NCBI RefSeq assembly: GCF_001189845.1
Contig: NZ_LFLZ01000011.1
Coordinates: forward strand, 62,001-126,000
From: Bradyrhizobium tropiciagri
GTDB taxonomy: Bacteria > Pseudomonadota > Alphaproteobacteria > Rhizobiales > Xanthobacteraceae
DNA: 64,000 nt
Reading direction: 5' to 3'
The position numbers were made by a program, and so were the translations under genes. Below are positions 8,090 through 17,171 of the stretch, in pieces. How positions within the stretch are numbered: position 1 is the first letter of the stretch; every line of letters starts with the position of its first letter. Under the pieces are notes generated by a model. The model was not told where the DNA came from. It made no database searches and saw nothing but the letters and a program-made list of their open reading frames with translations.

Positions 8090-9004
8090 TTGAACCTTCG
8101 CAGCGTCGACCTCAATCTGCTAGTCGTACTCGATGCACTGCTGACGGAACGAAACGTCAGTCGTGCCGGCGAGCGCATTGGCCTTACGCAATCTGCGATG
8201 AGCGCGGCTCTGTCGCGTCTCCGCGAGCTGTTCGACGATCCGCTTCTGGTTCGCTTCGGTCGAGGGTTGGAGCTGACGCGAAACGCCGAAGAGCTCATCG
8301 TTCCGGTGCGGGAGACGCTGGAGCGCATCGAGCAAACGCTTTCGAAGAAGGCGCATTTCGATCCTGCCGAAAATACGCGTAGCTTTTCGATAAGTGCTTC
8401 GGACTACGCCGTTCTGGTATTGTTGACGCCGTTGGTACGTGCGCTCGCCACCGAAGCGCCCAATGTGACCGTTCATCTCCTGCCGCGCGCCCGCGACCCG
8501 GGGCGCATGTTGCAGACCGGCCAGGCCGACCTCGTGATCGAACCCAGCGAACTGTTTGGCGACGCCGGATACCCGTCGACGCCTCTACTCAGCGACCGCT
8601 GGTTATGCGCTGCCGACGCCCAGCATCCGCACATCGCGAAGGATTGCTTGACCCACGAGCAGTTCCTGAAACTGCCGCATCTCGTTTATGGCATCGGTAT
8701 GGATCGGCAGCTAAACTTGGCCGATCAACGGCTTTCCGAGATGGGTATCCAGCGGCGTATTCAAATCACGGTCGAGAGCTTTCTGCTGGTGCCGTTTCTC
8801 ATCGAAGGTACCCCGCTCATCAGTCTCGTACTGGAGCGCGAGGCCCGGGCGCTGCATTCCTGCTCGAAGCTCAAATTATTCGAGCCCCCCATTGCCTTGC
8901 CCGACATCCACGAAGCCATGTATTGGCATCCTCGCCATACCAATGACCCCGCACACGCATGGCTGCGCAATCGACTCCGCGATGTAGCCGCCGCCCTCGT
9001 TTAG
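8090..9004 (+). CDS. LysR-family regulator of the aromatic operon
   Basis: A 304-residue LysR-type transcription factor of the NodD-like branch. The N-terminal winged helix-turn-helix reads SVDLNLLVVLDALLTERNVS then AGERIGLTQSAMSAALSRLR, followed by the linker helix and an effector-binding domain from about residue 95. The TTG start at 8090 has GGGAG seven bases upstream and puts the first helix at the standard distance; an open extension to 7799 has no homology. It is divergent from the five-gene hydroxyquinol operon and is the natural candidate for its activator, probably responding to an aromatic substrate or intermediate. Confidence 0.85.
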   Translation: MNLRSVDLNLLVVLDALLTERNVSRAGERIGLTQSAMSAALSRLRELFDDPLLVRFGRGLELTRNAEELIVPVRETLERIEQTLSKKAHFDPAENTRSFSISASDYAVLVLLTPLVRALATEAPNVTVHLLPRARDPGRMLQTGQADLVIEPSELFGDAGYPSTPLLSDRWLCAADAQHPHIAKDCLTHEQFLKLPHLVYGIGMDRQLNLADQRLSEMGIQRRIQITVESFLLVPFLIEGTPLISLVLEREARALHSCSKLKLFEPPIALPDIHEAMYWHPRHTNDPAHAWLRNRLRDVAAALV

Positions 9005-9148
9005 CGCGATCGATATCGGCAACCGGTCGGACGGCCACCTCGAGCTTCATGTCCACTAGGGGGTTGTCGCACGGATCATATGGGCGGGCCGAAGCTTGGC
9101 ACGAGTAACCGCGCAGCGTCAGGTTGTCGCGATCTCGTGCAAATCCTT

Positions 9149-10219
9149 TCAAAGGAAACATGCGGCGCTCTCGATCGATACGTTCGCGGGGGTCTCATCC
9201 CGCGCGGATGAAGGCAACTCGATTGCCGTGGCAGAATGTTCGTCGCTGATCGCGGCCGAGCCGAAGACAAGGCTTTCGGCCGGGGTGGCCAACGAAAGAC
9301 CGTTTGCTTTGCATTGGCTATAAAGGAGGTCGATGACTTCGTTGCGGGCCGCCGTCCAGCCGACGGGACTCTCCACACGGAACAACAACTCGACTTCGAT
9401 CGCAGCTGCGTCAATCGAATTCAGGGCGACAATCGGCGACGGGTTCTGGACGATCCGCGTGCTGGCTTCCAGAACCGATCGCATGACTTGCTCGACGAAG
9501 TTTGGCGTCGTGGTGGCAATGCGTACGGTCAACGTGATCTGGTGCGTCTCGTCGGGGCGGCTGAGATTGGTGACACCCTGTCTTGCCAGGATGCTGTTCG
9601 GCACAACGACGACATTGTACCCTCCGGTAAGGAGATTGGTGGAGCGCCAGTTGGTCTCAACGACGCGGCCTTCCGTGCCGTCCTTCAACTGGATCCAGTC
9701 GCCTATGGCATAGGCCCTCCCCAGCGTCAGCGCGATCCCTGAGAAGACATCACCAAGGGTATTTTGCAGCGCGAGGCCGAAAATGATGGCGACAACGCCT
9801 GAGGTCGCGACCAGCGTGCCGACCGGGACACCAAACACAAAGCCAATGATCGACAGCGCCACACCGAGATAGATGACACCGACGGCCATGTCCTGCATAA
9901 GATGCGCTTCCCGTGGCCGGCGATTGAACAGCATATAGATGTGGACCAGGCCAATAATGGCCCATGCGAGATGGGTCCACCACAGGATCCGGGCCGATAT
10001 GGAGAGTAACGCGCCGAGACCCCGCAAGTGAGCGCCATCGACGCGGTGCGGAGAGATGCCGCCCAGATAGAGCACGAGACTCATGCCGATAAAGAACAGA
10101 ATCTGGGCGATCAGTCGGCCTGTCGGACGGTTGCTCCCCTGAACATGCCAAACGACGATACCCGCAATTCCGAGGATGTTGGTCAGAACAAGCGGCATCA
10201 TGTGATCTTCGTTTAGCAT
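9149..10219 (-). CDS. MscS-family mechanosensitive channel
   Basis: A 356-residue inner membrane protein with four or five predicted transmembrane helices. The last is the pore-lining type (VPVGTLVATSGVVAIIFGLA then LQNTLGDVFSGIAL), followed by the MscS beta domain (GDWIQLKDGTEGRVVETNWR) and a cytoplasmic C-terminal vestibule with VVVVPNSILARQGVTNLSRP. It is a tension-gated osmotic safety valve by family; some members also bind cyclic nucleotides, but no such domain is visible. It lies 100 bases downstream of a nucleotide-cyclase gene. The start could be ATG 10219 or the tandem ATGs near 10201. Confidence 0.85.
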   Translation of the reverse strand: MLNEDHMMPLVLTNILGIAGIVVWHVQGSNRPTGRLIAQILFFIGMSLVLYLGGISPHRVDGAHLRGLGALLSISARILWWTHLAWAIIGLVHIYMLFNRRPREAHLMQDMAVGVIYLGVALSIIGFVFGVPVGTLVATSGVVAIIFGLALQNTLGDVFSGIALTLGRAYAIGDWIQLKDGTEGRVVETNWRSTNLLTGGYNVVVVPNSILARQGVTNLSRPDETHQITLTVRIATTTPNFVEQVMRSVLEASTRIVQNPSPIVALNSIDAAAIEVELLFRVESPVGWTAARNEVIDLLYSQCKANGLSLATPAESLVFGSAAISDEHSATAIELPSSARDETPANVSIESAACFL

Positions 10220-10320
10220 GGTTGTGACTCAGCAATAGCGATCGGTTGCAATCGGTGGAACGGCCTTAGGCTCAGGTGAAGCTACGCATCAATGAGTCCA
10301 CGTCCCGGTGGCGTGATCAA

Positions 10321-11571
10321 TCAGCCCACATGCATTCGAACACCCTTGGCCCCGTTGAGGAGCCGCTTCAGATGAAAATTCGCCAGCGGGTCGTCAGCGT
10401 TGAGACCGACCAGTGCTGCGAAGGCTGGCACCACATCGGTGTCATTTGCCTCCAACTTGTTAAACGCAGTTGCATACTGTGTCGCGGCCAACCCATAACT
10501 CTCCGCAGCTGATAAGGGCTCGTGGGCGCGTAGCGCCTCACTTCGTCCCCGCAGAACAAGATCTCCGATCGGCCGCCCCCTGAACTCCCGGGCCTTACAC
10601 GCGATCGAGTCGCTGACGCAAATTCGCGTGCCCAATGTCTTGTTCGCCGCCTCCAGTCTGGCGGCAGTGTTAACTGTGTCCCCGTAGGCTGTGTAGTCAA
10701 AGTAACGGCCGCCGCCGAAATTGCCGACCAGTGCAGGCCCGGCATGTACGCCTATCCGCGTGACACCGAAGTCAACGCCCCTCTCTTTCCAGCGCTCCCG
10801 AAATGTTTCGGCCCGTCGATCGAGCGCCTGCGCGCACGCGATCGCACGGGTGGCGTAATCGATCTGGTCGCCGGGTGCATTGAACAGGACCTGAATGGCG
10901 TCGCCGATCACCTTCGCCACCGTCCCCTCATAGGCGAAGACGACATCCGTCAGTCCACCGACGTATTCGTTGAGCAGATCTGTCAGCACATTCGAATCGG
11001 CCGTCTCGACGAGTGAGGTGAACCCCGTAATATCGGTGAAAATCACCGCAATGTCGCGCCAGTGGACCTGCATTCCATCGTCGCCATCCACCGCAGCAAG
11101 GCGCTTAGCGAGCTCAGGCGAGAAATATCTGGACAGCGACGCATGAGCGCGCTCCGCGTCCGCTTGGCGCCGGCGCGCTTCGCGCAAGACCTCGATGTGA
11201 CGGATGGTCTTGTGGATCGTGGATTCCAGGTCGGCGAAATCGATGGGCTTGGTCAGGAAGTCGAACGCGCCACGATTCATTGCGGTCCGTATGTTGCTCA
11301 TATCGCCGTACGCCGAGACGACAATCGCCAGCTTTCTGTCCTCTCGCTCCTGCAGTTTCGCCAACAGCGAAAGACCGTCCATGCGCGGCATGTTGATGTC
11401 CAAGACCACGAGATCGACATGCGGATGCTGCTCGATCGATTGCAACGCCTCAAGACCGTCGCGCGCGAACATGAAGGCTACCTGCCGCTCGCGAATCTGC
11501 CGGCGAAATCTCCGGAGGATGAGCGCCTCCAGATCCGGCTCGTCATCGACTACAAGAACGGTGGCGGTCAT
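10321..11571 (-). CDS. Response regulator fused to class III adenylate/guanylate cyclase
   Basis: A 416-residue output protein. Residues 1-125 are a CheY-like receiver with the phosphorylatable Asp in DLVVLDINMPRMDG and the switch Lys in FLTKPIDF. A coiled linker then leads to a class III cyclase domain (about 165-345) with the metal-binding aspartates in VIFTDITGFTSLVE and VAKVIGDAIQVLF and the purine-contact motif DYTAYGDTVNTAARLE. A helical tail follows. Its ATG overlaps the end of the single-domain regulator (ATGA, 11568-11571). The upstream kinase could phosphorylate the receiver and thereby control cAMP or cGMP synthesis; the product nucleotide is not certain. Confidence 0.88.
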   Translation of the reverse strand: MTATVLVVDDEPDLEALILRRFRRQIRERQVAFMFARDGLEALQSIEQHPHVDLVVLDINMPRMDGLSLLAKLQEREDRKLAIVVSAYGDMSNIRTAMNRGAFDFLTKPIDFADLESTIHKTIRHIEVLREARRRQADAERAHASLSRYFSPELAKRLAAVDGDDGMQVHWRDIAVIFTDITGFTSLVETADSNVLTDLLNEYVGGLTDVVFAYEGTVAKVIGDAIQVLFNAPGDQIDYATRAIACAQALDRRAETFRERWKERGVDFGVTRIGVHAGPALVGNFGGGRYFDYTAYGDTVNTAARLEAANKTLGTRICVSDSIACKAREFRGRPIGDLVLRGRSEALRAHEPLSAAESYGLAATQYATAFNKLEANDTDVVPAFAALVGLNADDPLANFHLKRLLNGAKGVRMHVG

Positions 11572-11957
11572 GCGGCCAGTTCCAGTCTTTCCTGGATCGC
11601 CTGACGGACCTGGCCAAAGTCGATCGGCTTGGTCAACAGGGCCAGCGCGCCCCGCTCAAGTGCCGTCTTGCGCGTTTCGGCATCACCGTACGCCGTGATC
11701 ATGATCACCGGAACGTCGGGCCGCCGAGCGCGAAGCTGCGGCAGCATCTCCAGCCCGCTCATCCCGGGCATATTGATGTCGGAGAGAATGAGGATCAGCG
11801 TTTGCTCGTCGGTATCGGAGATGCGGTTAAGGGCCTGCGCTGCCGATCCGGCAAAGTCCATCACAAAGCGCTGGGCGCGAAGCTCGCGTCGAAATTGCTG
11901 GCGAAACAGAACCTCCAGATCGGGTTCGTCATCCACCACAAGAACCGATACAGTCAT
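11568..11957 (-). CDS. Single-domain response regulator
   Basis: A 129-residue CheY-like receiver: the acidic pocket is in VLVVDDEPDLE, the phosphoacceptor Asp in LILSDINMPGMSGLEML, the Thr in MITAYGD and the Lys in LLTKPIDFG. It has no output domain. It begins 2 bases after the stop of the sensor kinase and overlaps the receiver-cyclase gene by 4 bases. The three genes thus form one coupled phosphorelay in which this protein may compete with, or pass phosphate to, the cyclase. Confidence 0.88.
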   Translation of the reverse strand: MTVSVLVVDDEPDLEVLFRQQFRRELRAQRFVMDFAGSAAQALNRISDTDEQTLILILSDINMPGMSGLEMLPQLRARRPDVPVIMITAYGDAETRKTALERGALALLTKPIDFGQVRQAIQERLELAA

Positions 11958-11959
11958 AG

Positions 11960-13453
11960 TCAGCCCCCGATACTGCGAGAAAGACCGATGTTGCGCGGCA
12001 GCAGGATGGTGAACTCGGTGAATTCTCCGGGCTCAGTCTCGACATCGATCCTGCCGCCATGTTGCTTCACGATGATGTCGTGGCTCATGGAAAGGCCGAG
12101 GCCCGTTCCCTCGCCCGGCGGCTTGGTCGTGAAGAACGGATTGAACATCTTCTCCTTCACCTCGGGCGGAATACCGACGCCATTGTCGTGGATGCGGATT
12201 TCGACGTATTCGCCGCGATCATGCGTGACGGCGCTGAGCGCGGGTTCAAATCCGGGATCACCGTGCTCACAGCGCTTCGCCACGGCATAGAAGCCATTGG
12301 AGATGACGTTCAGCAGCACCCGCGTAATCTCCTGCGGGAACACGTCGGCAATCCCGGTGTCCGGATCGAACTCGCGCCTGAGGGTGACGTTGAACTGTGG
12401 TCTCTCGGTGCGCGCGCCATGGTAGGCAAGATTGAGGCTCTCCTCGACCAGCGCACTGACGTCGGCAGGCCGATGCTCGCCGCCGCCACCACGCGAATGG
12501 AGGAGCATGTTCTTGACGATGGAGTCGGCGCGCTTGCCATGCTGCACGATCTTCTGAAGATTGTCTGTTAGCAGCCCTCTCAGTTCTTCGACTTCGTCGC
12601 GGATGTCATCCGCGAGCATGACCGGAGCAAGAACCTCGTTCAACTCGCCGGTCAGCTCGACCGAGAGCGCGGCGAAATTGTTGACGAAGTTGAGCGGGTT
12701 CTTGATCTCGTGCGCAATGCCAGCAGTGAGCTGACCCAGCGATATGAGCTTTTCGGTCTGCACCAGGCGGTCCTGGGCCGCGCGTAGATCGTCGAGGGAT
12801 CTGGCGAGTTCCTTCGTGCGGGCCTCTACTTCTTCGAACAACCGTGCGTTCTCGATCGCGATCACGGCCTGATCGGCGAACGTCTTGAGAAGGTTGATCT
12901 GGCTGTCCGTGAAGGTTCCGGGTTCGACGCGCGAAACGCCGATTGTGCCGATCGCCACGCCTTTTCGGAGCATGGGCACGACCACGATGCTTCGATATCC
13001 CCTCGCGCGTGCCATGCTCCTGATCGCCGGATGAACACCCGGTTCGGCCTCGATATCGGAGCGAAATGCGATCGTCGACGTGAGTGCGACCCGGCTGTGG
13101 ATGCCGGAGGACGTGAGCGGCGCGGGGAATGAGATTCGTATCTCCTCATCACCGGCCACGCTTCCCGCCGTGCATGCCGCCAAATGAAGCATGTCGCCGA
13201 CGACACGTGTCACGAGCGCCGTTTGGCCGGCAAGCAACCGCCTCGCGCTTTCAGAAATGACGTCGAATACCGGCTGCACGTCAGTTGGTGAACTGGCGAT
13301 GACATTGAGGATTCCTGCCGTGACGGTCTGCCGCTCCAACGCGATAGCGAGTTCGCCCTGCAGACGGGCATTCTCGGTCACTCCGCTTTGCAGTCGTCGT
13401 TCGAGCTCATCGACCCTGTTCCTCAGGTCGGCATCCATTGTGCTGATCATCAT
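11960..13453 (-). CDS. GAF-domain sensor histidine kinase
   Basis: A 497-residue soluble kinase. An N-terminal coiled coil (RVDELERRLQSG) is followed by a GAF domain (about 60-215), a second coiled coil, a HisKA helix with the phospho-His in IAHEIKNPLNFVNNF, and an HATPase domain with NVISNGFYAVAK, DNGVGIP and FFTTKPPGEGTGLGLSMSHD. It heads the kinase / receiver / receiver-cyclase operon. ATG 13453, 13450 and 13438 are all possible starts, none with a strong ribosome binding site. The kinase at the left edge of the window shares this architecture, indicating a duplicated signalling family. Confidence 0.87.
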   Translation of the reverse strand: MMISTMDADLRNRVDELERRLQSGVTENARLQGELAIALERQTVTAGILNVIASSPTDVQPVFDVISESARRLLAGQTALVTRVVGDMLHLAACTAGSVAGDEEIRISFPAPLTSSGIHSRVALTSTIAFRSDIEAEPGVHPAIRSMARARGYRSIVVVPMLRKGVAIGTIGVSRVEPGTFTDSQINLLKTFADQAVIAIENARLFEEVEARTKELARSLDDLRAAQDRLVQTEKLISLGQLTAGIAHEIKNPLNFVNNFAALSVELTGELNEVLAPVMLADDIRDEVEELRGLLTDNLQKIVQHGKRADSIVKNMLLHSRGGGGEHRPADVSALVEESLNLAYHGARTERPQFNVTLRREFDPDTGIADVFPQEITRVLLNVISNGFYAVAKRCEHGDPGFEPALSAVTHDRGEYVEIRIHDNGVGIPPEVKEKMFNPFFTTKPPGEGTGLGLSMSHDIIVKQHGGRIDVETEPGEFTEFTILLPRNIGLSRSIGG

Positions 13454-13485
13454 TTTCGGATTCAGCGCCCACACCCTGATCGCGA

Positions 13486-14232
13486 CTAGGCCAACCCCAG
13501 GCCGCCGTCGATGGCGACCACTTGGCCGGTCATCCATTCCGAGGCTGAGCCGGCAAGCCGGACAATCCATTCTGCGACATCGTGCGGAACGCCGCGCCGC
13601 CCGAGCGGGATGCGTGCACGCTCCTGTTCCTTGACCGCGGCGGCCTGTTCCTGGGTCAGCCCCATCATGCCGGTGAGGGCGCCGGACTCCGTTGGCCCAG
13701 CGGCGACGGCGTTCACCCGTATGCCGAATGGCGCAAGCTCCAGCGCCCAACAGCGGGTCAGGTGCTCCAGCGCCGCCTTGCTCGCTGCATAATGAGACAG
13801 TCCGGCCGCGGGCCGATGACCAAACGTGCTCGACACATTGATGATGGTGCCGCGCCTCGCCTTCAGGTGCGGAAGGGCAGCGGAGGCGAGCAGGCTGGGA
13901 CCTAGCACATTAACCGAGAAGATATCCATGATCCGATCGGCCGTGGTATCGGCCAATGGAAGGATTGCGCGGCGCGGCGTGTTGACCAAGGCGTCTATTC
14001 TGCCCCAGAGATCCATCGCCTTGGCAATTGTACGCCTGGCATCATCAGTCGAGGCCGCATCCGCAACGATACCCGCGATGTTCGGATGCTCCGCAATCGT
14101 CTCGTCCAGGGGACCCGCCCGGCGGCCGGTCACGAGCACCTTGTCGCCCTGATTGGCAAGGCGGATCGCCGCCGCTCGCCCAATTCCTGAAGTGCCGCCG
14201 GTCAGGACAATAACTTTTTCTTCGTTATGCAT
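13486..14232 (-). CDS. Short-chain dehydrogenase/reductase
   Basis: A 248-residue classical SDR. The cofactor site TGGTSGIGRAAAIRL is at the N-terminus, a Ser/Tyr/Lys-type active site is visible in NVSSTFG and YAASKAALEHL, and DGG closes the C-terminus. One oddity is that the usual NNAG after strand 4 reads NTPRR. It lies 22 bases downstream of the 3-hydroxybutyrate dehydrogenase gene and is probably in the same transcript. The substrate is unknown; a 3-oxoacyl or hydroxy-acid derivative is plausible from context. Confidence 0.8.
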   Translation of the reverse strand: MHNEEKVIVLTGGTSGIGRAAAIRLANQGDKVLVTGRRAGPLDETIAEHPNIAGIVADAASTDDARRTIAKAMDLWGRIDALVNTPRRAILPLADTTADRIMDIFSVNVLGPSLLASAALPHLKARRGTIINVSSTFGHRPAAGLSHYAASKAALEHLTRCWALELAPFGIRVNAVAAGPTESGALTGMMGLTQEQAAAVKEQERARIPLGRRGVPHDVAEWIVRLAGSASEWMTGQVVAIDGGLGLA

Positions 14233-14253
14233 ATTGATCTCGCTCCTCTGCGG

Positions 14254-15036
14254 TTACTGGGCGGTCCAGCCGCCATCAACCGAGATCGCGGTTCCGGTGA
14301 TCTGGTCAGCGGCGGACGAACATAGAAAAGCGACAGTGCCGCCAAGCTGCGCCGGAGAAACAAATTCGAGGGATGGTTGCTTCTCGGCCAGGAGTGTTCT
14401 GGCTGCTTCGGTCCGGCTGATGCCTCTTTGCGCGGCGATGTCATCAATCTGCTTGTCGACCAGGGGCGTTCGCACCCAGCCCGGACAGACCGCATTGCAT
14501 GTGACCCCGCTCCCGGCAGTCTCCAGGCCGACCACTTTGGTCAAGCCGACCAGACCGTGCTTGGCCGCGACGTAGGCGGCTTTGTGCGTCGAAGCGACGA
14601 GGCCGTGCGCGGAGGCAATGTTGACGATCCGCCCCCAGCACTGCTTCTTCATCTGGGGGACAGCCGCCGCAATGCCGTGGAACGCGGCCGACAGATTAAT
14701 CGCCAAGATCATGTTCCACCTGCTGATTGGGAATTCTTCGACCGGCGCAGTGAACTGGATGCCGGCATTGTTGACGAGGATGTCGAGCCGGCCGAATTTC
14801 TCGACCGTCGCTGCGATCAATCCGCGCACGGCCTCCTCCTTCGACATATCGGCGCCATCGTAAACGGCGCGCACACCATGCTCGCGTTCGATGCCGCCTC
14901 GGATCGCCTCGATTTCGCTGGCATCGCCAAAGCCATTCAAAACGATGTCAGCCCGGAGCTTGGCCAACTCCTTAGCGATACCGAGCCCAATACCGCTGGT
15001 CGATCCGGTGACGACGGCTACCCTGCCCTTCAACAT
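14254..15036 (-). CDS. bdhA: D-3-hydroxybutyrate dehydrogenase
   Basis: A 260-residue SDR that interconverts D-3-hydroxybutyrate and acetoacetate with NAD. The sequence shows TGSTSGIGLGIAKELAKL, NNAGIQFTAPVEEFP, the catalytic SAHGLVASTHKAAYVAAKHG segment with Tyr and Lys, and the family-typical NAVCPGWVRTPLVDKQI. Its neighbours are a patatin lipase, acetoacetate decarboxylase and another SDR, consistent with ketone-body and polyhydroxybutyrate turnover. Confidence 0.88.
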   Translation of the reverse strand: MLKGRVAVVTGSTSGIGLGIAKELAKLRADIVLNGFGDASEIEAIRGGIEREHGVRAVYDGADMSKEEAVRGLIAATVEKFGRLDILVNNAGIQFTAPVEEFPISRWNMILAINLSAAFHGIAAAVPQMKKQCWGRIVNIASAHGLVASTHKAAYVAAKHGLVGLTKVVGLETAGSGVTCNAVCPGWVRTPLVDKQIDDIAAQRGISRTEAARTLLAEKQPSLEFVSPAQLGGTVAFLCSSAADQITGTAISVDGGWTAQ

Positions 15037-15078
15037 GGGACTTCCTTTCGATGGTTTGGGATAAGATTTTCGGCGAGA

Positions 15079-16254
15079 TCAGTCACGGCGGTGGATATCG
15101 TGCGTGACAATGCCGAGTTCGGGAGCAGGCGGGTCGAGCCGCCGCGGATCGGCTAACGTACGGCGGATATCCTCCAGACCGCTCTGCCAATGCGCCCGCA
15201 TCGCGCTCAACCCGAATTCGTAATCCTTTGAATGGCGCTCGTAGGTCTTGGACTGGTAGATCAGATGGATGATGTTGCAGGACCGATGGCGAGCCATGTC
15301 CGCGATGGCGCGGATTTCCGGATCCTGCTTCGCGCCATCCGGCAACATTTCGAGCACTCGCTGCAGCGCCTGACGCATCTTCTGCATCCGTAGCGCCTGG
15401 TCCGTGATGGCGCGTGTGCGGCTGGAATACTGAATGTCCTTCTGGCGGCTCGACACCTCCATCAGGTCATTCGGCACGCGGCCCCGCGCCGACCAAAGAT
15501 CGACCTGGAAGGTCAGCGTGTCTCGCGGCTCGCTCGACAGCACTCGGGATAAAGGCGTGTTCGAAACGACGCCGCCGTCCCAATAGGGCTCGCCGTCGAC
15601 CTCGACCGCAGGGAAACCCGGCGGCAGGGCACCGGATGCCATGAAATGCTGCGGTCCGAGCCGGCGTTCAGCGGTGTCGAAATAAGTCAGGTTGCCTGTA
15701 CGGACGTTGACCGCGCCAACGCTGACGCGCACCTCCCCCGCGTTTAGCCGATCAAAGTCGACAAGCCGCTCCAACGTCTGCTGCAATGGTGAGGTATCGT
15801 AGAAACTCGTCGCCGCGTTGCCCGAGAAGGGCGACAGGAACGGTGGCGGGAAGCGTGGCTTGAAAAAGCCGGGTTGCCCCTGGAGGAGGGCCTTGAGGGC
15901 CGCCAGGGCATTGTGCGCTGAGCGGAGATCGAAGGCGAACGGCATCGCATTGGCAAGCCCTTCGCCAACCGGCCATTCCACCGCCGCCGCGCAGATGCTC
16001 TCCCAGAACTTGCGTAGCCGTTCGATTCGCTCGGCCTCGGACGAGCCGGCAATAATGGCGGCGTTCAGCGCGCCGATCGAAATGCCAGCCAACCAGTTCG
16101 GCCGTATGCCAGCTTCGTGCAGGCCTTCGTAAACGCCTGCTTGATAGGCACCAAGCGCGCCGCCACCCTGCAGCACCAGGGCCACGACATCATATGGCAA
16201 CGGCTTGGCCGGCTGCGGCGCCGGATCGATTTTCCCGCGCATGACGTTCAGCAT
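15079..16254 (-). CDS. Patatin-like phospholipase
   Basis: A 391-residue serine acyl hydrolase. The oxyanion loop is LQGGGALGAYQAGVYEGL, the nucleophile elbow is GISIGALNAAII (GxSxG), and the catalytic Asp is in DGGVVSNTPL. The C-terminal third (about 290-391) resembles the extra domain (DUF3734) of bacterial patatins next to ketone-body genes. It lies between 3-hydroxybutyrate dehydrogenase and acetoacetate decarboxylase, all on one strand with gaps of 33-42 bases. It could release fatty acids or hydroxyacyl chains; the natural substrate is not known. Confidence 0.85.
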   Translation of the reverse strand: MLNVMRGKIDPAPQPAKPLPYDVVALVLQGGGALGAYQAGVYEGLHEAGIRPNWLAGISIGALNAAIIAGSSEAERIERLRKFWESICAAAVEWPVGEGLANAMPFAFDLRSAHNALAALKALLQGQPGFFKPRFPPPFLSPFSGNAATSFYDTSPLQQTLERLVDFDRLNAGEVRVSVGAVNVRTGNLTYFDTAERRLGPQHFMASGALPPGFPAVEVDGEPYWDGGVVSNTPLSRVLSSEPRDTLTFQVDLWSARGRVPNDLMEVSSRQKDIQYSSRTRAITDQALRMQKMRQALQRVLEMLPDGAKQDPEIRAIADMARHRSCNIIHLIYQSKTYERHSKDYEFGLSAMRAHWQSGLEDIRRTLADPRRLDPPAPELGIVTHDIHRRD

Positions 16255-16287
16255 TTTCTGGAGCTCCGGATGTAGGGCTGATTTCGG

Positions 16288-17088
16288 TCAGCCGGCATTT
16301 GCTTCGATCAGGACGTCAGAGACCGAGCCGCAGCGCGGAGTTCCCTGGTCGGTGGCAAGATAGTCATGGACCACGCCGCCGAGCCCGAGCGTCAAGTCCA
16401 CGACGAGGTGCTTGGCCGACAGAACCTGCAGCACCGGCAACTCGGCGACGGGTGCCAGGGCGTGCGAGTACAGATCCAGGGCAGCGGGCCCGGTCCAAGC
16501 GCCCTTCACGGTGATGTCCTCGAGGTGGAAGCGCACCAGCTCGCAGATGCGCGGCGCGCCATCGACATGCGGAATGATCTTGAGAAGGAAATTGGGGGCT
16601 GCGAGCTTCCGGGCTTCCGCCGCGGTATCGAGCGTGCGGTGCTTGTAGCCCATGGTGCCGGTAGCAATGCGGACTGAGCCATAGTTCAAAGTGCCAACCA
16701 GCGTATCGATTTCGACCTCGAGCTTCGGTTGCGCCAATTTCTTGGGAAACCCCCATAGCTCGCGCCCGCCCGCAATCGGCGGATGGTCGTTCAGGAACAT
16801 CTGATGGGTGAAGCCGCCCAACTGGCCCCTGTAGCATACCGGAATGACCTGGCCGCTCTCGGTGTAGTCGCCGAAACCGGTGGAATCCGGCATGCGGATG
16901 AACTCGTAGTTCACCACCGGTTCGGTGACCTCCAGCGGTTCCGGCACCACGCGGCGCAGCGCTTCGGGATCGGTGCGGTACTGGATGATGAAATACTCGC
17001 GGTCGACGAAGCGGTAAGGACCGGGAGGAAAGGCCGGACTGCTTAGCGGCATCGCGAACGACGATGCGCGCACGGTCTCGTGTTTCAC
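16288..17088 (-). CDS. adc: Acetoacetate decarboxylase
   Basis: A 266-residue enzyme converting acetoacetate to acetone and CO2. The active-site Schiff-base lysine lies in [20 protein letters not shown], and [16 protein letters not shown] near the N-terminus fits the family. It is directly upstream of the patatin gene. Together with 3-hydroxybutyrate dehydrogenase it makes the operon able to oxidise 3-hydroxybutyrate and drain acetoacetate. Confidence 0.87.
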   Translation of the reverse strand: MKHETVRASSFAMPLSSPAFPPGPYRFVDREYFIIQYRTDPEALRRVVPEPLEVTEPVVNYEFIRMPDSTGFGDYTESGQVIPVCYRGQLGGFTHQMFLNDHPPIAGGRELWGFPKKLAQPKLEVEIDTLVGTLNYGSVRIATGTMGYKHRTLDTAAEARKLAAPNFLLKIIPHVDGAPRICELVRFHLEDITVKGAWTGPAALDLYSHALAPVAELPVLQVLSAKHLVVDLTLGLGGVVHDYLATDQGTPRCGSVSDVLIEANAG

Positions 17089-17171
17089 GGGGTAAGCTCC
17101 AAGTTTGTCAGTGGCGGGCGCGTCGCGCTTGTCAGCACCCGCCCCTGCTTCGGATTTGACTCAACGCGCGG

